From Candidatus Cloacimonadota bacterium (GTDB taxonomy: Bacteria; Cloacimonadota; Cloacimonadia; Cloacimonadales; TCS61): DNA of 45,191 nt. The position numbers and the translations under genes are program-made. Below are positions 1-7,637 of the stretch, in pieces. The stretch lies in contig JAIPGP010000020.1 of assembly GCA_021735645.1 (NCBI GenBank), forward strand, positions 1 to 45,191. The letters are read 5' to 3'. A model generated the notes under the pieces. That model ran no database searches and had not been told where the DNA came from. It worked only from the letters and a program-made list of their open reading frames with translations. The stretch's first letter is position 1; the number at the start of each line of letters is the position of its first letter.

Positions 1-1181
1 ATTTTAGTGATGATATCATTAACAGAGATATTTTTAAGGACAGTGCAGGCAAATGAGGAGAATTTTTTAGAGAGATATCTGGCATGATCAAAGGCAGTTT
101 TATTCATATCAATTTCATTAAGATCAATAAAGACGCAGCGGCTGATAACCTGTTTATCGCGGGGGTTCACGACAGTAGTGATAATAGTGGGACCATTTAC
201 AGATCTTTCGGAGATATTACCCGGTTTAAAATCGCTGTATTTCACGGAACCTTGTCCATCGTATCTGCTTTTAATGAATTCGAATTCTTTTTCGGTTAAT
301 TCATTAAGAATGAGCGGCAGGTTGTTGAGGAGTATGGATTTATTTTCGATGCCGATTTTAGTGGAATTGCTTGAACAATTAACGTTGGAGAAAGGGTGTT
401 TGATGCCATATAGATTTTCAATAAGTTCTGTGAGTCCGGTTTTACCTCTGCCGGAGCCGGCTTTGATATAGAGCAGGGGGAACTTTTTTTCTTTTTTCAT
501 ATATTCCTGGAAGAAAAGAGAGGCAACGGCAAAGCCAATGATCAAAACAGCCTGCATACCATATAATTTATAAAAAGTATCCCATACTTGCGAGGGTTTG
601 CAAGGGCTTGGAGAAATATGCAGCATATCAGTTTCATTAAGGTAATAGCCTTTTTTTCCGAGCCAGACAGCAGGCATAAAATCGCGAAGCTCATTATTGA
701 CCAGGATCTTATTACCAAAGTTATAAATATGGTCGGCAACTCTGCCATAGCCCGTTGTATCGTTGATGATCTTACCATTATCCATTTTAATGATGACATT
801 AACCAGTTTATGGAATATTCGATTTGAGCAGGACAGGTCATAATTAGAGATAAGCAGCAGTTTGCGAAGATCATTACGATTCACCAGGTGTTCCGGTGTG
901 ATCTTAAAGATAGTGTCATTAATTTTAATGAAGCGGAATTTCTGGTTGTCCTGCACTTTATTGAACAGGTACTCGATATTTGAGAAATTGGAGATATTGA
1001 TAATCCCTGTTTTATGAGCCTGATATATGCCATTTTCATTAACTTCTAAGCCTGATTCTGCGAGTAGATCATGGAAGTGATTATTGTCTGGTAAATTATC
1101 AGTTTCAGCCAGGTCAGGTTTGATACCCACTAAAGACTGTTCTTTGGGGGAGTAGGAGAAAGGGTCTTGTCTGGTTTTCAT
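1..1181 (-). CDS. Partial DUF927/primase-helicase-like ATPase, C-terminus outside window
   Basis: An open frame runs from an ATG at 1181 to the left edge: 393 codons without a stop. AGGAGG (1187-1192) lies five bases upstream of the ATG, which decides the start. The first 200 residues have no motif I recognise. Residues 241-249 (AGSGRGKTG) form a Walker A P-loop preceded by a hydrophobic strand, and LPLILNE (about 288-294) sits where a Walker B would be, but with Asn in place of the usual Asp. This arrangement resembles the RecA/SF3-type ATPase domain of DUF927 and phage or plasmid primase-helicase proteins. Such proteins usually act in replication of mobile elements. The assignment rests on motif layout only. 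It could be another P-loop ATPase. The nearby repeats and group II intron fit an accessory or mobile setting. Confidence 0.7.
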   Translation of the reverse strand, partial: MKTRQDPFSYSPKEQSLVGIKPDLAETDNLPDNNHFHDLLAESGLEVNENGIYQAHKTGIINISNFSNIEYLFNKVQDNQKFRFIKINDTIFKITPEHLVNRNDLRKLLLISNYDLSCSNRIFHKLVNVIIKMDNGKIINDTTGYGRVADHIYNFGNKILVNNELRDFMPAVWLGKKGYYLNETDMLHISPSPCKPSQVWDTFYKLYGMQAVLIIGFAVASLFFQEYMKKEKKFPLLYIKAGSGRGKTGLTELIENLYGIKHPFSNVNCSSNSTKIGIENKSILLNNLPLILNELTEKEFEFIKSRYDGQGSVKYSDFKPGNISERSVNGPTIITTVVNPRDKQVISRCVFIDLNEIDMNKTAFDHARYLSKKFSSFACTVLKNISVNDIITK

Positions 1182-1392
1182 AATAACCTCCTATTTTAAA
1201 AAATCTTATTTACTTACCTGGTCAGAGATTGCGTCATTACCTGTTATCTTGTGAAGGATAAAATTCCGGGATTTTTGTTGTTTTAGACTTAGGGGGGAGG
1301 GGAGTAATTGAAAATGTAAAATTGAAAATTGAAAATTGAAGAGGGGAGGGGGCGAAGGGGTGAGGGAGTGAGGGGGCGAGGGAGCGAAGGGG

Positions 1393-1424
1393 GACTTCTT
1401 GACTTCTTGACTTCTTGACTTTTT
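1393..1424. repeat. 8-nt tandem repeat, four units
   Basis: GACTTCTT is repeated three times, followed by GACTTTTT. It lies in non-coding sequence and is probably a slippage-prone microsatellite. Confidence 0.85.
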
Positions 1425-1801
1425 GAAAATGGGAAGATGATGGGGATGGTATGTCTGAGAAAAAAGATTAATTTGGGGGACGGAGGGAACTTTTTACCAC
1501 AGAGTCACAGAGAACAGAGAACGAAGAGAACGCAGAGGAATGTAATGTGAGAATTATTTAACCGTGACTTGAGACTCGGAACTCGTGACTCGGGGATAAT
1601 GTAATGTAATGTAAGAGTTATTTAACCGCGAAAGCCGCTAAAACCGCGAAAGAATGTAATGTAATGTGAGAACAAGACTTCTTCGTACTCGGGGCAGGAG
1701 TTTTGAGCGACTTTGACTGATGGATTTAGGGTATGTAATCAGACCAGGGAGATAGTAATTGAAAATTGAAAATTGAAAATTGAAAATGTAAAATTCAATG
1801 T

Positions 1802-1836
1802 AATGTAATCAGACCAGGGATGGTCTGGGTACGCAC
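1802..1836. repeat. Dispersed hairpin element, copy 1
   Basis: AATGTAATCAGACCAGGGATGG-type sequence, with a CAGACC/GGTCTG stem and a following GGGTACGCA. It matches 6337-6370 almost base for base. A truncated copy lies at 1733-1750. It forms the outer part of the repeat that the group II intron interrupts. Confidence 0.8.
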
Positions 1837-1843
1837 ACTTCTC

Positions 1844-1885
1844 CCCGTCTCCCGTCTCCCGTCTCCCGTCTCCCGTCTCCCGACT
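1844..1885. repeat. 7-nt tandem repeat at the intron junction
   Basis: Five copies of CCCGTCT and one CCCGACT end exactly at the 3' junction of the intron (1885/1886). The uninterrupted paralogous repeat at 6378-6391 has only two such units, so the array has expanded here or contracted there. Confidence 0.85.
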
Positions 1886-1931
1886 GTAGAGTAGAGACAG
1901 GCTCAGGCGATTCCATCGCCTGCCCCCCTCA

Positions 1932-1965
1932 TCAAACCGTGCATGCGGTGTTCCGCACACGGCTT
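1932..1965 (-). ncRNA. Group II intron domain V
   Basis: Minus-strand AAGCCGTG pairs with CACGGTTT (8 bp). A 2-nt TG bulge follows, then a TGCGG/CCGCA upper stem. The AGC catalytic triad is at the base. The terminal loop is AACA, not a GNRA tetraloop; the right-edge copy has GAAAA. Domain VI follows at about 1887-1930. Confidence 0.85.
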
Positions 1966-1976
1966 ACCGACAAAGT

Positions 1977-3278
1977 TCATCGAAAGCATTCGCGGCTGTC
2001 AACAAGCTTGTAAATTATTGGGTCAATTAAACCATATCTCTTGGTTAAAACCTCAAAAGCTCCACGGCGATAGAGCTTACCAACTCGCTGACTTTTACGC
2101 TTGTAGTATATCCTGAGTCTGTCCCAGAGATAATTTTCAAGCTTGAATCTCCCTCCATTGGAATAGCTTACTCCTGGAATGATGATATAATTCAACCATC
2201 CCCGCATTATAGAATTTAGTCCCTTAGAAACTGCATACGGATTTTTCCTACCATTGTATCGTAGATAGTCACCCACTTTTTGACGTATATTAATTATACT
2301 CTTTTTAGTTGGTGAAATCCTGAGCCACTTCTTGTTTTTATTGTAGGAACTCCATACATACCTAAATGTAAAGCCCAAGAAATTAAATGGCTCTTGCCTT
2401 GCATTCAGAAGGTGTGTTTTGTCCGTATTGATAGTCAGTTCCATCCTTTCCAAGATAGTATGTAGGTAATTCATACATTCTGCGGGCATACGATATCCCA
2501 TCAATATGAAATCATCGGCATACCTGACAATATCTATCTTGTACTTCTGGAATACACCATCCTTCCTCTTTACAGCTTTATCTACCAGATTCAGGTAGAT
2601 ATTAGCAAGTAGAGGAGAGATAACTCCACCTTGTGGAGTACCTTTACTGTTCTTCTTAAATTGTTTTTCCTCATATACTGGTGCTTTGAGCCACATTCGG
2701 AGCAATTTCAATATTCTGCTATCCGATATACGCTGCTCAACCAGTATCATTAGCTTATCATGAGGAATGTTGTCAAAGTAACCACTGAGGTCAGCATCAT
2801 AAACCTGAACTTTACCTTGTTTCAGGTTATCGCTGATGACAGTTATGGCATCATGGGCAGAGCGTTTAGGACGAAATCCGAATGAGCAGTCCTCAAAATC
2901 GGCTTCGAATATTGGCTCTATAACCATTTTACAGCACATCTGCACTATTCTATCTTTGACGGTTGGTATTCCCAACGGTCTCAGCTTACCGTTTGCTTTT
3001 GGAATAAACACTCTTAGAACAGGTTGCGGTTTGTAGGTTTTGGTTCTCAATTCTTCTGCTATTTCCGATAGATACTTCTCAACTCCATACTTAATAACAT
3101 CAGATATCTTCAGCTCGTCATAACCGGCTGCACCACCATTGGCTTTTACCCGTTTCCACGCTTCACGCATTAAGTATCCAACTGTTAATTTGTCATAGAG
3201 CATATAAAAGCAAAATTCGCTTTCCTGCTTGGCTTTTCGATATAATTTACGCTGAAAAAAGACGCAGTCGTTCCTCAT
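1977..3278 (-). CDS. Group II intron reverse transcriptase/maturase (5' frameshift)
   Basis: The intron-encoded protein copies spliced intron RNA into DNA and helps splicing. The RT fingers and palm are intact: RPLGIPTVKDR at 100-110, DLSGYFDNI at 163-171, TPQGGVISPLLANIYLN at 214-230 and the catalytic YADD at 253-256. A maturase/thumb region follows (LGFTFRY, GWLNY). No C-terminal HNH nuclease is seen. The ATG at 3278 is not the ancestral start. A GTG at 3327, with GAGAGG upstream, opens a frame that reads through MTDEERLRLF and fits the usual RT N-terminus, but it is one base out of frame at a run of six Ts (3255-3260). With five Ts the protein would be 449 residues. The copy may be decaying, or the extra T may be a sequencing error. 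Confidence 0.92.
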   Translation of the reverse strand: MRNDCVFFQRKLYRKAKQESEFCFYMLYDKLTVGYLMREAWKRVKANGGAAGYDELKISDVIKYGVEKYLSEIAEELRTKTYKPQPVLRVFIPKANGKLRPLGIPTVKDRIVQMCCKMVIEPIFEADFEDCSFGFRPKRSAHDAITVISDNLKQGKVQVYDADLSGYFDNIPHDKLMILVEQRISDSRILKLLRMWLKAPVYEEKQFKKNSKGTPQGGVISPLLANIYLNLVDKAVKRKDGVFQKYKIDIVRYADDFILMGYRMPAECMNYLHTILERMELTINTDKTHLLNARQEPFNFLGFTFRYVWSSYNKNKKWLRISPTKKSIINIRQKVGDYLRYNGRKNPYAVSKGLNSIMRGWLNYIIIPGVSYSNGGRFKLENYLWDRLRIYYKRKSQRVGKLYRRGAFEVLTKRYGLIDPIIYKLVDSRECFR

Positions 3279-3828
3279 CAGTCATATCCTGACGTCGCTT
3301 GCTTTCCAGATTTCTTTCATCAATCACAAATTACCTCTCTTTCTCGTAAATTTCTTTGAAGTAATGTCCCTTCGCTACGAATGATTTATGCTAATCAAAC
3401 ATCAAGCACTACTATGGACACCTCCGACTTCCTGCACATCCAGTCATCACTTCGGTTACCCTTATAGATGACCGTTTAGGGTTGCCGTCCTTGAAACGCA
3501 GGAGCTCCCAAGTTCATCAAATGACATTTTACAGGCACGCAATCAGTTAAAACCCCGACAGCCTCTAATGGTGCTTTTTCCTATTACTTCCCATTAGATT
3601 ACCGGTTTCATCATAAGTGAAAGACTGACCGACTGTGTTTTAATAACGAGGCTAAACCTGTTCACTTTCGTTACAGCTTACCTGCTGCTTAGGAGAGCTT
3701 CGATCTGTGCCTTACGGCTGCAGCCGTCTCCTTCACTTCCGGCTGAATAGGAAATTAGCCGGATTGGACTTTCACCAACTAACCTATCAACGCTTCTTGG
3801 CGCACCACTATTCAGTGTTCACTACTAT

Positions 3829-4866
3829 TCATTTTGAACTGCGAACAAGGCGGAAGCCCAAATTGACAATGCTCTTACTATGCTCGAAGTAACCGCGGTA
3901 AGTCACATGACAGTCTCTGGCATCGTTGCTCCAGCTACCACCCCGAACCACACGGCCATCACCCATAAATGGACCCTTAGGGTTAGTCTGTTCACTACTG
4001 CTATAATTATATTTATACCTGTCCCAGCACCATTCATATACGCTGCCATTCATATCATAAATTCCTATTTCATTAGCCTGCTTACTACCAACACTATGTG
4101 TTTTACTACCCGAGTTACTCGAATACCATGCAACACTGCCAATATCATTGCTTCCTGAATATTTATACCCCTTGCTTTTATTTCCACCACGTGCAGCAAA
4201 CTCCCATTCCGCCTCTGTGGGCAATCTGTAACCATTGGCAGAAAAGTCACATTTAAAAAATATTAAGAATTTGCGAGAATAGCAGCGCTGCAAGCCATCT
4301 TGATCGCTTAATTTATTACAATAATTCACCACATCATACCAGCTTACTTTCTCTACCGGTGCATTAACACCTGAAATTTTAAAATAAGAAGGATTTTTGC
4401 CCATTACCTCTTCATATTCCCCTTGCGTCACCTCATGTATTCCAATATAAAAATCACTTAAAGTCACGCTATGCACCGGCTTTTCATTGTCATGACCATC
4501 ATTACTTCCCATCTGAAAAGTACCACCTTCCACAAAGACCATATTATCAGGTACATCACTTCCTTCATCCAGAGTTATTTGCCTTACTACTGTATCATCG
4601 GCAGACAAGCTAATATTCTCTTTATGAGTTTTGTGATTATCTGCACTTACAGTCAGTACATAATTTCCCACCGGAACTTCTGTAAAAGTTTCTCTGCCAT
4701 CGGCGGTATATAACTCACCTGCGTCTCCCAAAAGATTAATCTTTGCATCTGTGGGAATACACATCACCTGAATAGTACCATATTGCACTTCTGGGAATAT
4801 TTCTATTGTCTCATCAGCTTTGGATTTAAGAGTAATCACTCTGTTTATTGACTCTGCTTTTGGCAT
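3829..4866 (-). CDS. SUMF1/FGE-like domain, downstream part of an interrupted gene
   Basis: The first 90 residues continue the beta-rich PEGA-type repeats of the upstream frame. From about residue 105 there is a formylglycine-generating-enzyme-like (SUMF1) domain: MVFVEGGTFQMGS, EVTQGEYEEVMGKNPS, YRLPTEAEWEFAARGG, VRRGG-type VVRGGSWSNDARDCHV, and the terminal GFRLVR. Families of this kind are often structural or ligand-binding and not true formylglycine enzymes. The reading frame is the same as that of 4888-6000 and is separated from it only by a TAA at 4888-4890. No ribosome binding site precedes the ATG at 4866, so independent translation is doubtful. Together the two pieces would make a 723-residue secreted protein. 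Confidence 0.85.
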   Translation of the reverse strand: MPKAESINRVITLKSKADETIEIFPEVQYGTIQVMCIPTDAKINLLGDAGELYTADGRETFTEVPVGNYVLTVSADNHKTHKENISLSADDTVVRQITLDEGSDVPDNMVFVEGGTFQMGSNDGHDNEKPVHSVTLSDFYIGIHEVTQGEYEEVMGKNPSYFKISGVNAPVEKVSWYDVVNYCNKLSDQDGLQRCYSRKFLIFFKCDFSANGYRLPTEAEWEFAARGGNKSKGYKYSGSNDIGSVAWYSSNSGSKTHSVGSKQANEIGIYDMNGSVYEWCWDRYKYNYSSSEQTNPKGPFMGDGRVVRGGSWSNDARDCHVTYRGYFEHSKSIVNLGFRLVRSSK

Positions 4867-4887
4867 TTCTACAGTAATATTTAATAC

Positions 4888-6000
4888 TTAAGGAATAAAT
4901 TTTTTGCTGGCAAATCCACCTTTATAACTTTTCCCATTAATTTTCACAGTTGCGTTGGCATATGTTTTCACTGTCAGACTTGCGGAAATATCCTCTGGAA
5001 AAAGCTCAAATGTCTTGTTCTCCCCTTTCTTTAATGGATAGGCCTTTTCTATCGTCTCGCAAAATTCTTGTTCTACTTTAAAATTAATCGTTTGGGGCTG
5101 CATAAAAAGTTTATTAATTCCACCTTTGTAACTCTCCCCATTAAATTTCACTGTGGCATTGGCATAAGTTATTACTGTAAGAGTTGCACGTATATCCACT
5201 AATTCATAGTTCTTTTCGGTTTCGGGTTCAATGATTGTGATCTGATCATTAATCGTCTCATAGTTTTCTTTTTCTATGCGTATTGGGTATGTTCCTGCAT
5301 CAAAGAAACTACTTTTAGGAGATTCTCCAAATTTCAAGTCATCAATATAGATTGTTGCACCTTCCGGTGTAGTTGTAATTTTAACTGCAGCCGGCATTGC
5401 CGGAACAAGCTGAAAATCAAATGAGTTGTTTTCCAGAGAAACATCTTCTGCTATTGTCTGTGAAGCAAATCCCTCTTTGCTTACTGTAATTTCACGTTCA
5501 CCTGATTTGAGATTAACCGTCAGCATTTTATTTTCTGTCTTTCCCACTACCTCACCATCAACCAGAACTTCTACTCCCGACTGATTGCAGGTGATCATCA
5601 CAGGAATCTCTGACATTCCCCCATCCCCATCAATTATCATCTCATAAACTTTACCGGATTCTATCCTATTGATAGACTGCCGAAAATTTACCATGAGAGT
5701 AGCATAATCCACCTTCTTCAAATCCACATAAGCAGTTCCCGGTGAAAGCACCACCCAGTATTCTCCTGCTTTATTGATCTGCCGATGCCGCATGGGGCTA
5801 TCAATATTCATATCCTCAATCCCCGTCCGTACTATCAGCATCCCGCAAAGATCGCCATTGATATCATACCTGTCTTTTTCCGGCAGATTCACAAACCCGG
5901 CATGCATAGTCACCTCCACCGGCTCCTGCAAAATCTGAAACTGGCTGCCGAACATATAAACTGCTAAAAACAATATAAATATAATAAAAATCTTTTTCAT
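4888..6000 (-). CDS. Secreted PEGA-repeat protein, N-terminal part of an interrupted gene
   Basis: A signal peptide (MKKIFIIFILFLAVYMFGS) leads into a domain of unknown type (about 25-130). PEGA-like repeats follow, with phrases such as VLVDGEVVGKTENK, ATIYIDDLKFGESPKSSFF and GTYPIRIEKENYE. Two copies of a repeat beginning LTVxTYANATVKxNGxSYKGG then appear. The second copy is cut after KKFIP by TAA. Comparison with the first copy (PQTINFKV against P-stop-VLNITV) suggests the stop replaced Gln (CAA to TAA). The start is supported by GAGGG eight bases upstream and by a promoter-like pair of hexamers. The function is probably at the cell surface, since PEGA domains are carbohydrate or wall associated in other families. 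Confidence 0.87.
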   Translation of the reverse strand: MKKIFIIFILFLAVYMFGSQFQILQEPVEVTMHAGFVNLPEKDRYDINGDLCGMLIVRTGIEDMNIDSPMRHRQINKAGEYWVVLSPGTAYVDLKKVDYATLMVNFRQSINRIESGKVYEMIIDGDGGMSEIPVMITCNQSGVEVLVDGEVVGKTENKMLTVNLKSGEREITVSKEGFASQTIAEDVSLENNSFDFQLVPAMPAAVKITTTPEGATIYIDDLKFGESPKSSFFDAGTYPIRIEKENYETINDQITIIEPETEKNYELVDIRATLTVITYANATVKFNGESYKGGINKLFMQPQTINFKVEQEFCETIEKAYPLKKGENKTFELFPEDISASLTVKTYANATVKINGKSYKGGFASKKFIP

Positions 6001-6036
6001 AATCCCTCATTTCATTTCTGATATTATTTATCTAAC

Positions 6037-6065
6037 ATTATCAAAAGTATCACATTATCCGTCAA
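6037..6065 (-). promoter_or_regulatory. Putative sigma-70 promoter of the PEGA/SUMF1 gene
   Basis: On the minus strand TTGACG (6065-6060), a 17-base spacer and GATAAT (6042-6037) form a good -35/-10 pair, 59 bases from -35 to the ATG at 6000. This is the only site in the TTGACA series of this window with a clear -10 at standard spacing. Confidence 0.55.
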
Positions 6066-6336
6066 TTATTTTATTACTAATCTTCTGAATCAGGATTTGC
6101 AGGATTGAAGACATTTACAGGATTAATGTAAGACTATTAACCACGGAACACACAGAATACACGGAAGAATGTTAAGGTGGGGGCAAAGAAATGTAACGTA
6201 AGATTATTTAACCGCGAATAGCCTCCACAAGCTACGGCTCATCAAGAAGCCGCGAATGCCGCGAAAGAATTAAATGGATTTTTTAAAGGTGAATAGTGGT
6301 TAATAGTTATTGGGTTAATAGTTAGTGGTTAATAGG

Positions 6337-6410
6337 AATGTAATCAGACCAGGGATGGTCTGGGTACGCAGTCTTCTCCCGACTCCCGTCTCACTATTCA
6401 CAGTTCACTG
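6337..6410. repeat. Dispersed hairpin element, copy 2, uninterrupted intron target
   Basis: It contains the AATGTAATCAGACC hairpin, GGGTACGCA, two CCC-GACT/GTCT units and CACTATTCACAG. It is the empty-site counterpart of the sequence split by the group II intron: the position equal to the insertion point is 6391/6392. Confidence 0.85.
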
Positions 6411-6430
6411 TTCACTGTTCACTGTTCACA
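6403..6430. repeat. 7-nt tandem repeat GTTCACT, four units
   Basis: Three perfect GTTCACT units followed by GTTCACA, immediately beyond the dispersed element. The intron-bearing paralogue has one GTTCACT at the same place (3817-3823). Confidence 0.85.
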
Positions 6431-6470
6431 TCTTCCATCTCACTAATAATGAGAAATTGTGGATTTGAGC

Positions 6471-6476
6471 TTGACA
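6471..6476 (+). promoter_or_regulatory. TTGACA box upstream of the pepT-dap operon
   Basis: TTGACA lies 51 bases before the ATG at 6528, after a run of repeats. No TATAAT is found at 17 bases (AAAGTG there). Its position matches TTGACA boxes before other operons here. Confidence 0.4.
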
Positions 6477-6527
6477 TTAGAGAAGGGACAGGGAAAGTGA
6501 TGCTTGAGAAAGTACAAGGAAATCTGA

Positions 6528-7637
6528 ATGAGTAAAAAAGTATTGGATTATTTTCTGGAGCTGGTGCAGATAGACAGCGAATCGCTTTGTGAAGGAGCTG
6601 TGATAGCCTATTTGCAGGGTGAACTGGAGCGTCTGGGTTTGGAGACATATATTGATAATGCTGCGGAGTCCACTGGTGGCGAAAGTGGTAATCTGATTGG
6701 CTGGCTGGCAGGAGATCCTGATAAGGAGCCTTTATTTTTATGTGCTCATGTGGATACAGTGATCCCAGGGAAAGGTGTGGTGCCGGTGATAGATGGCAAC
6801 CTGATACGATCAGCGGGGAATACAATACTGGGTGCAGATGATAAGAGTGGAATTGCCATGATACTGGCTGTGATAGCAGAATATGTGGAAAGTGGAGCTG
6901 CTCATGCTCCCTTGGAGATAGTGTTTACAGTCTGTGAAGAGATAGGACTATTGGGAGCTAAAGCTCTTGATATGGAGAAATTGAAAAGCAAGCGCGGTTT
7001 TGCTTTAGATGGTAATAAACTGGGCGAGGTTGTGAGGGTATCACCTTCGCTGGCAGGCTGGAAAGCGAAGTTGATCGGCAAGGGTGCCCATGCGGGAATT
7101 GAACCGGAAAAGGGGATCAATTCCATCCGGGCGGCAGCGGCTGCTGTACTTGCCCTGCCGGATGGCAGAATTGATGATTTGACAACTATGAATACAGGAA
7201 AAATCAATGGTGGCAGAGCTACTAATATAGTGTGCGAAGAGACTGAAATAGCAGGGGAGATCAGAAGTCATAATGAGATGAAATTTGAGGCACTTTCGCA
7301 ACGGGTGAGACATATATTTGAGCAGACAGCTAAGGAATATGACTGCGGACTGGAATTTGAGTTGAAGCTTAATTTTCAATCTTTGCAGATAGATGAGGAT
7401 GACGAACTGGTGAAAATAAGTGAAGCCGCTTTCCGTCAGGCAGGAGTGGAGCAGGAATTAGCTATGAGTGGAGGGGGTAGTGATGCCAATGTATTTTTTG
7501 GCAGTGGATTGCAGGCGATAGTAGTAGGAACTGGAATGCAGAAGATTCATTCAACTAAGGAATATATCTTGCTTGATGATTTGCAGCGGGGCGGAGAATG
7601 GCTGAAAAATGTAGTGGAGTTATGGAGCGGAAAATGA
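6528..7637 (+). CDS. M20 family peptidase T-like aminopeptidase
   Basis: A cytoplasmic zinc peptidase of the M20 family, PepT-like branch, which releases N-terminal residues from short peptides. The metal and catalytic motifs are present: HVDT (His74, Asp76), GADDKSG (Asp104 bridging), CEEIG (catalytic Glu137 and metal ligand Glu138), the lid domain opening at GKGAHAG, and a late GGGSDANVF and HSTKEY. The length of 369 residues fits. AAGGAAA precedes the start. It is the first gene of a coupled operon and its stop TGA overlaps the dapB start (ATGA). The substrate is not shown by the sequence. Carboxypeptidase-like M20 activity is an alternative. Confidence 0.9.
   Translation: MSKKVLDYFLELVQIDSESLCEGAVIAYLQGELERLGLETYIDNAAESTGGESGNLIGWLAGDPDKEPLFLCAHVDTVIPGKGVVPVIDGNLIRSAGNTILGADDKSGIAMILAVIAEYVESGAAHAPLEIVFTVCEEIGLLGAKALDMEKLKSKRGFALDGNKLGEVVRVSPSLAGWKAKLIGKGAHAGIEPEKGINSIRAAAAAVLALPDGRIDDLTTMNTGKINGGRATNIVCEETEIAGEIRSHNEMKFEALSQRVRHIFEQTAKEYDCGLEFELKLNFQSLQIDEDDELVKISEAAFRQAGVEQELAMSGGGSDANVFFGSGLQAIVVGTGMQKIHSTKEYILLDDLQRGGEWLKNVVELWSGK

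Larger units (their letters stand above)
1182..1885. other. Repeat-rich intergenic region
   Basis: No credible gene. It contains purine-rich GAGGGGG tracts (1336-1392), an 8-nt tandem array, phrases of the ACAGAGAACGCAGAG type (1497-1540), several copies of a short AATGTAATGTAAGA..ATTTAACCGCGA motif (1532-1670), AATTGAAA direct repeats (1755-1790), part of a dispersed hairpin element and a 7-nt array. The same kinds of sequence recur at 6100-6430, 37500-38100 and 44980-45059. Confidence 0.75.
1886..3805 (-). mobile_element. Group II intron, complete
   Basis: A self-splicing retroelement of about 1920 bp. The 5' end on the minus strand is GTGCG (base 3805), the canonical group II start. The 3' end is ...CTCTAC (base 1886), where this copy and the partial copy at the right edge stop matching each other. 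Joining the flanks gives GAATAGTG|AGTCGGGAG, which matches the uninterrupted repeat at 6378-6400 (GAATAGTG|AGACGGGAG read on the minus strand), so both boundaries are supported. The 5' third (3328-3805) is structured RNA (domain I region) without a gene. The reverse transcriptase follows, then domains V and VI. No HNH endonuclease domain is visible. Insertion is 24 bases past the stop codon of the SUMF1-domain gene, so it probably does little harm. Confidence 0.93.
6066..6470. other. Repeat-rich intergenic region
   Basis: No gene is visible. It holds phrases also found at 1500-1700 (ACCACGGAACACACAGAATACA, AATGTAACGTAAGATTATTT, ACCGCGAA), direct repeats of GGTTAATAG (6295-6335), the uninterrupted dispersed element at 6337-6410, and a 7-nt GTTCACT array (6403-6430). 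Confidence 0.7.

Noticed and set aside
542-874. Frames within 84-874 on both strands
   Set aside because: They lie inside the longer minus-strand frame 1-1181, which has a ribosome site and a P-loop.
1739-1960. A 73-codon minus-strand frame across the intron end
   Set aside because: It runs through intron domains V and VI and the 7-nt array; its repeated RRETGDG-type residues are the array translated, and there is no ribosome site.
3278-3805. Exon-binding loop of the intron (CTATTC near 3745 pairing with GAATAG)
   Set aside because: The pairing would be offset by two bases from the splice junction, so it cannot be assigned without a folded model.
4866-4866. The ATG at 4866 as a true gene start
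   Set aside because: It has no ribosome site and falls inside a repeat that continues from the upstream frame.
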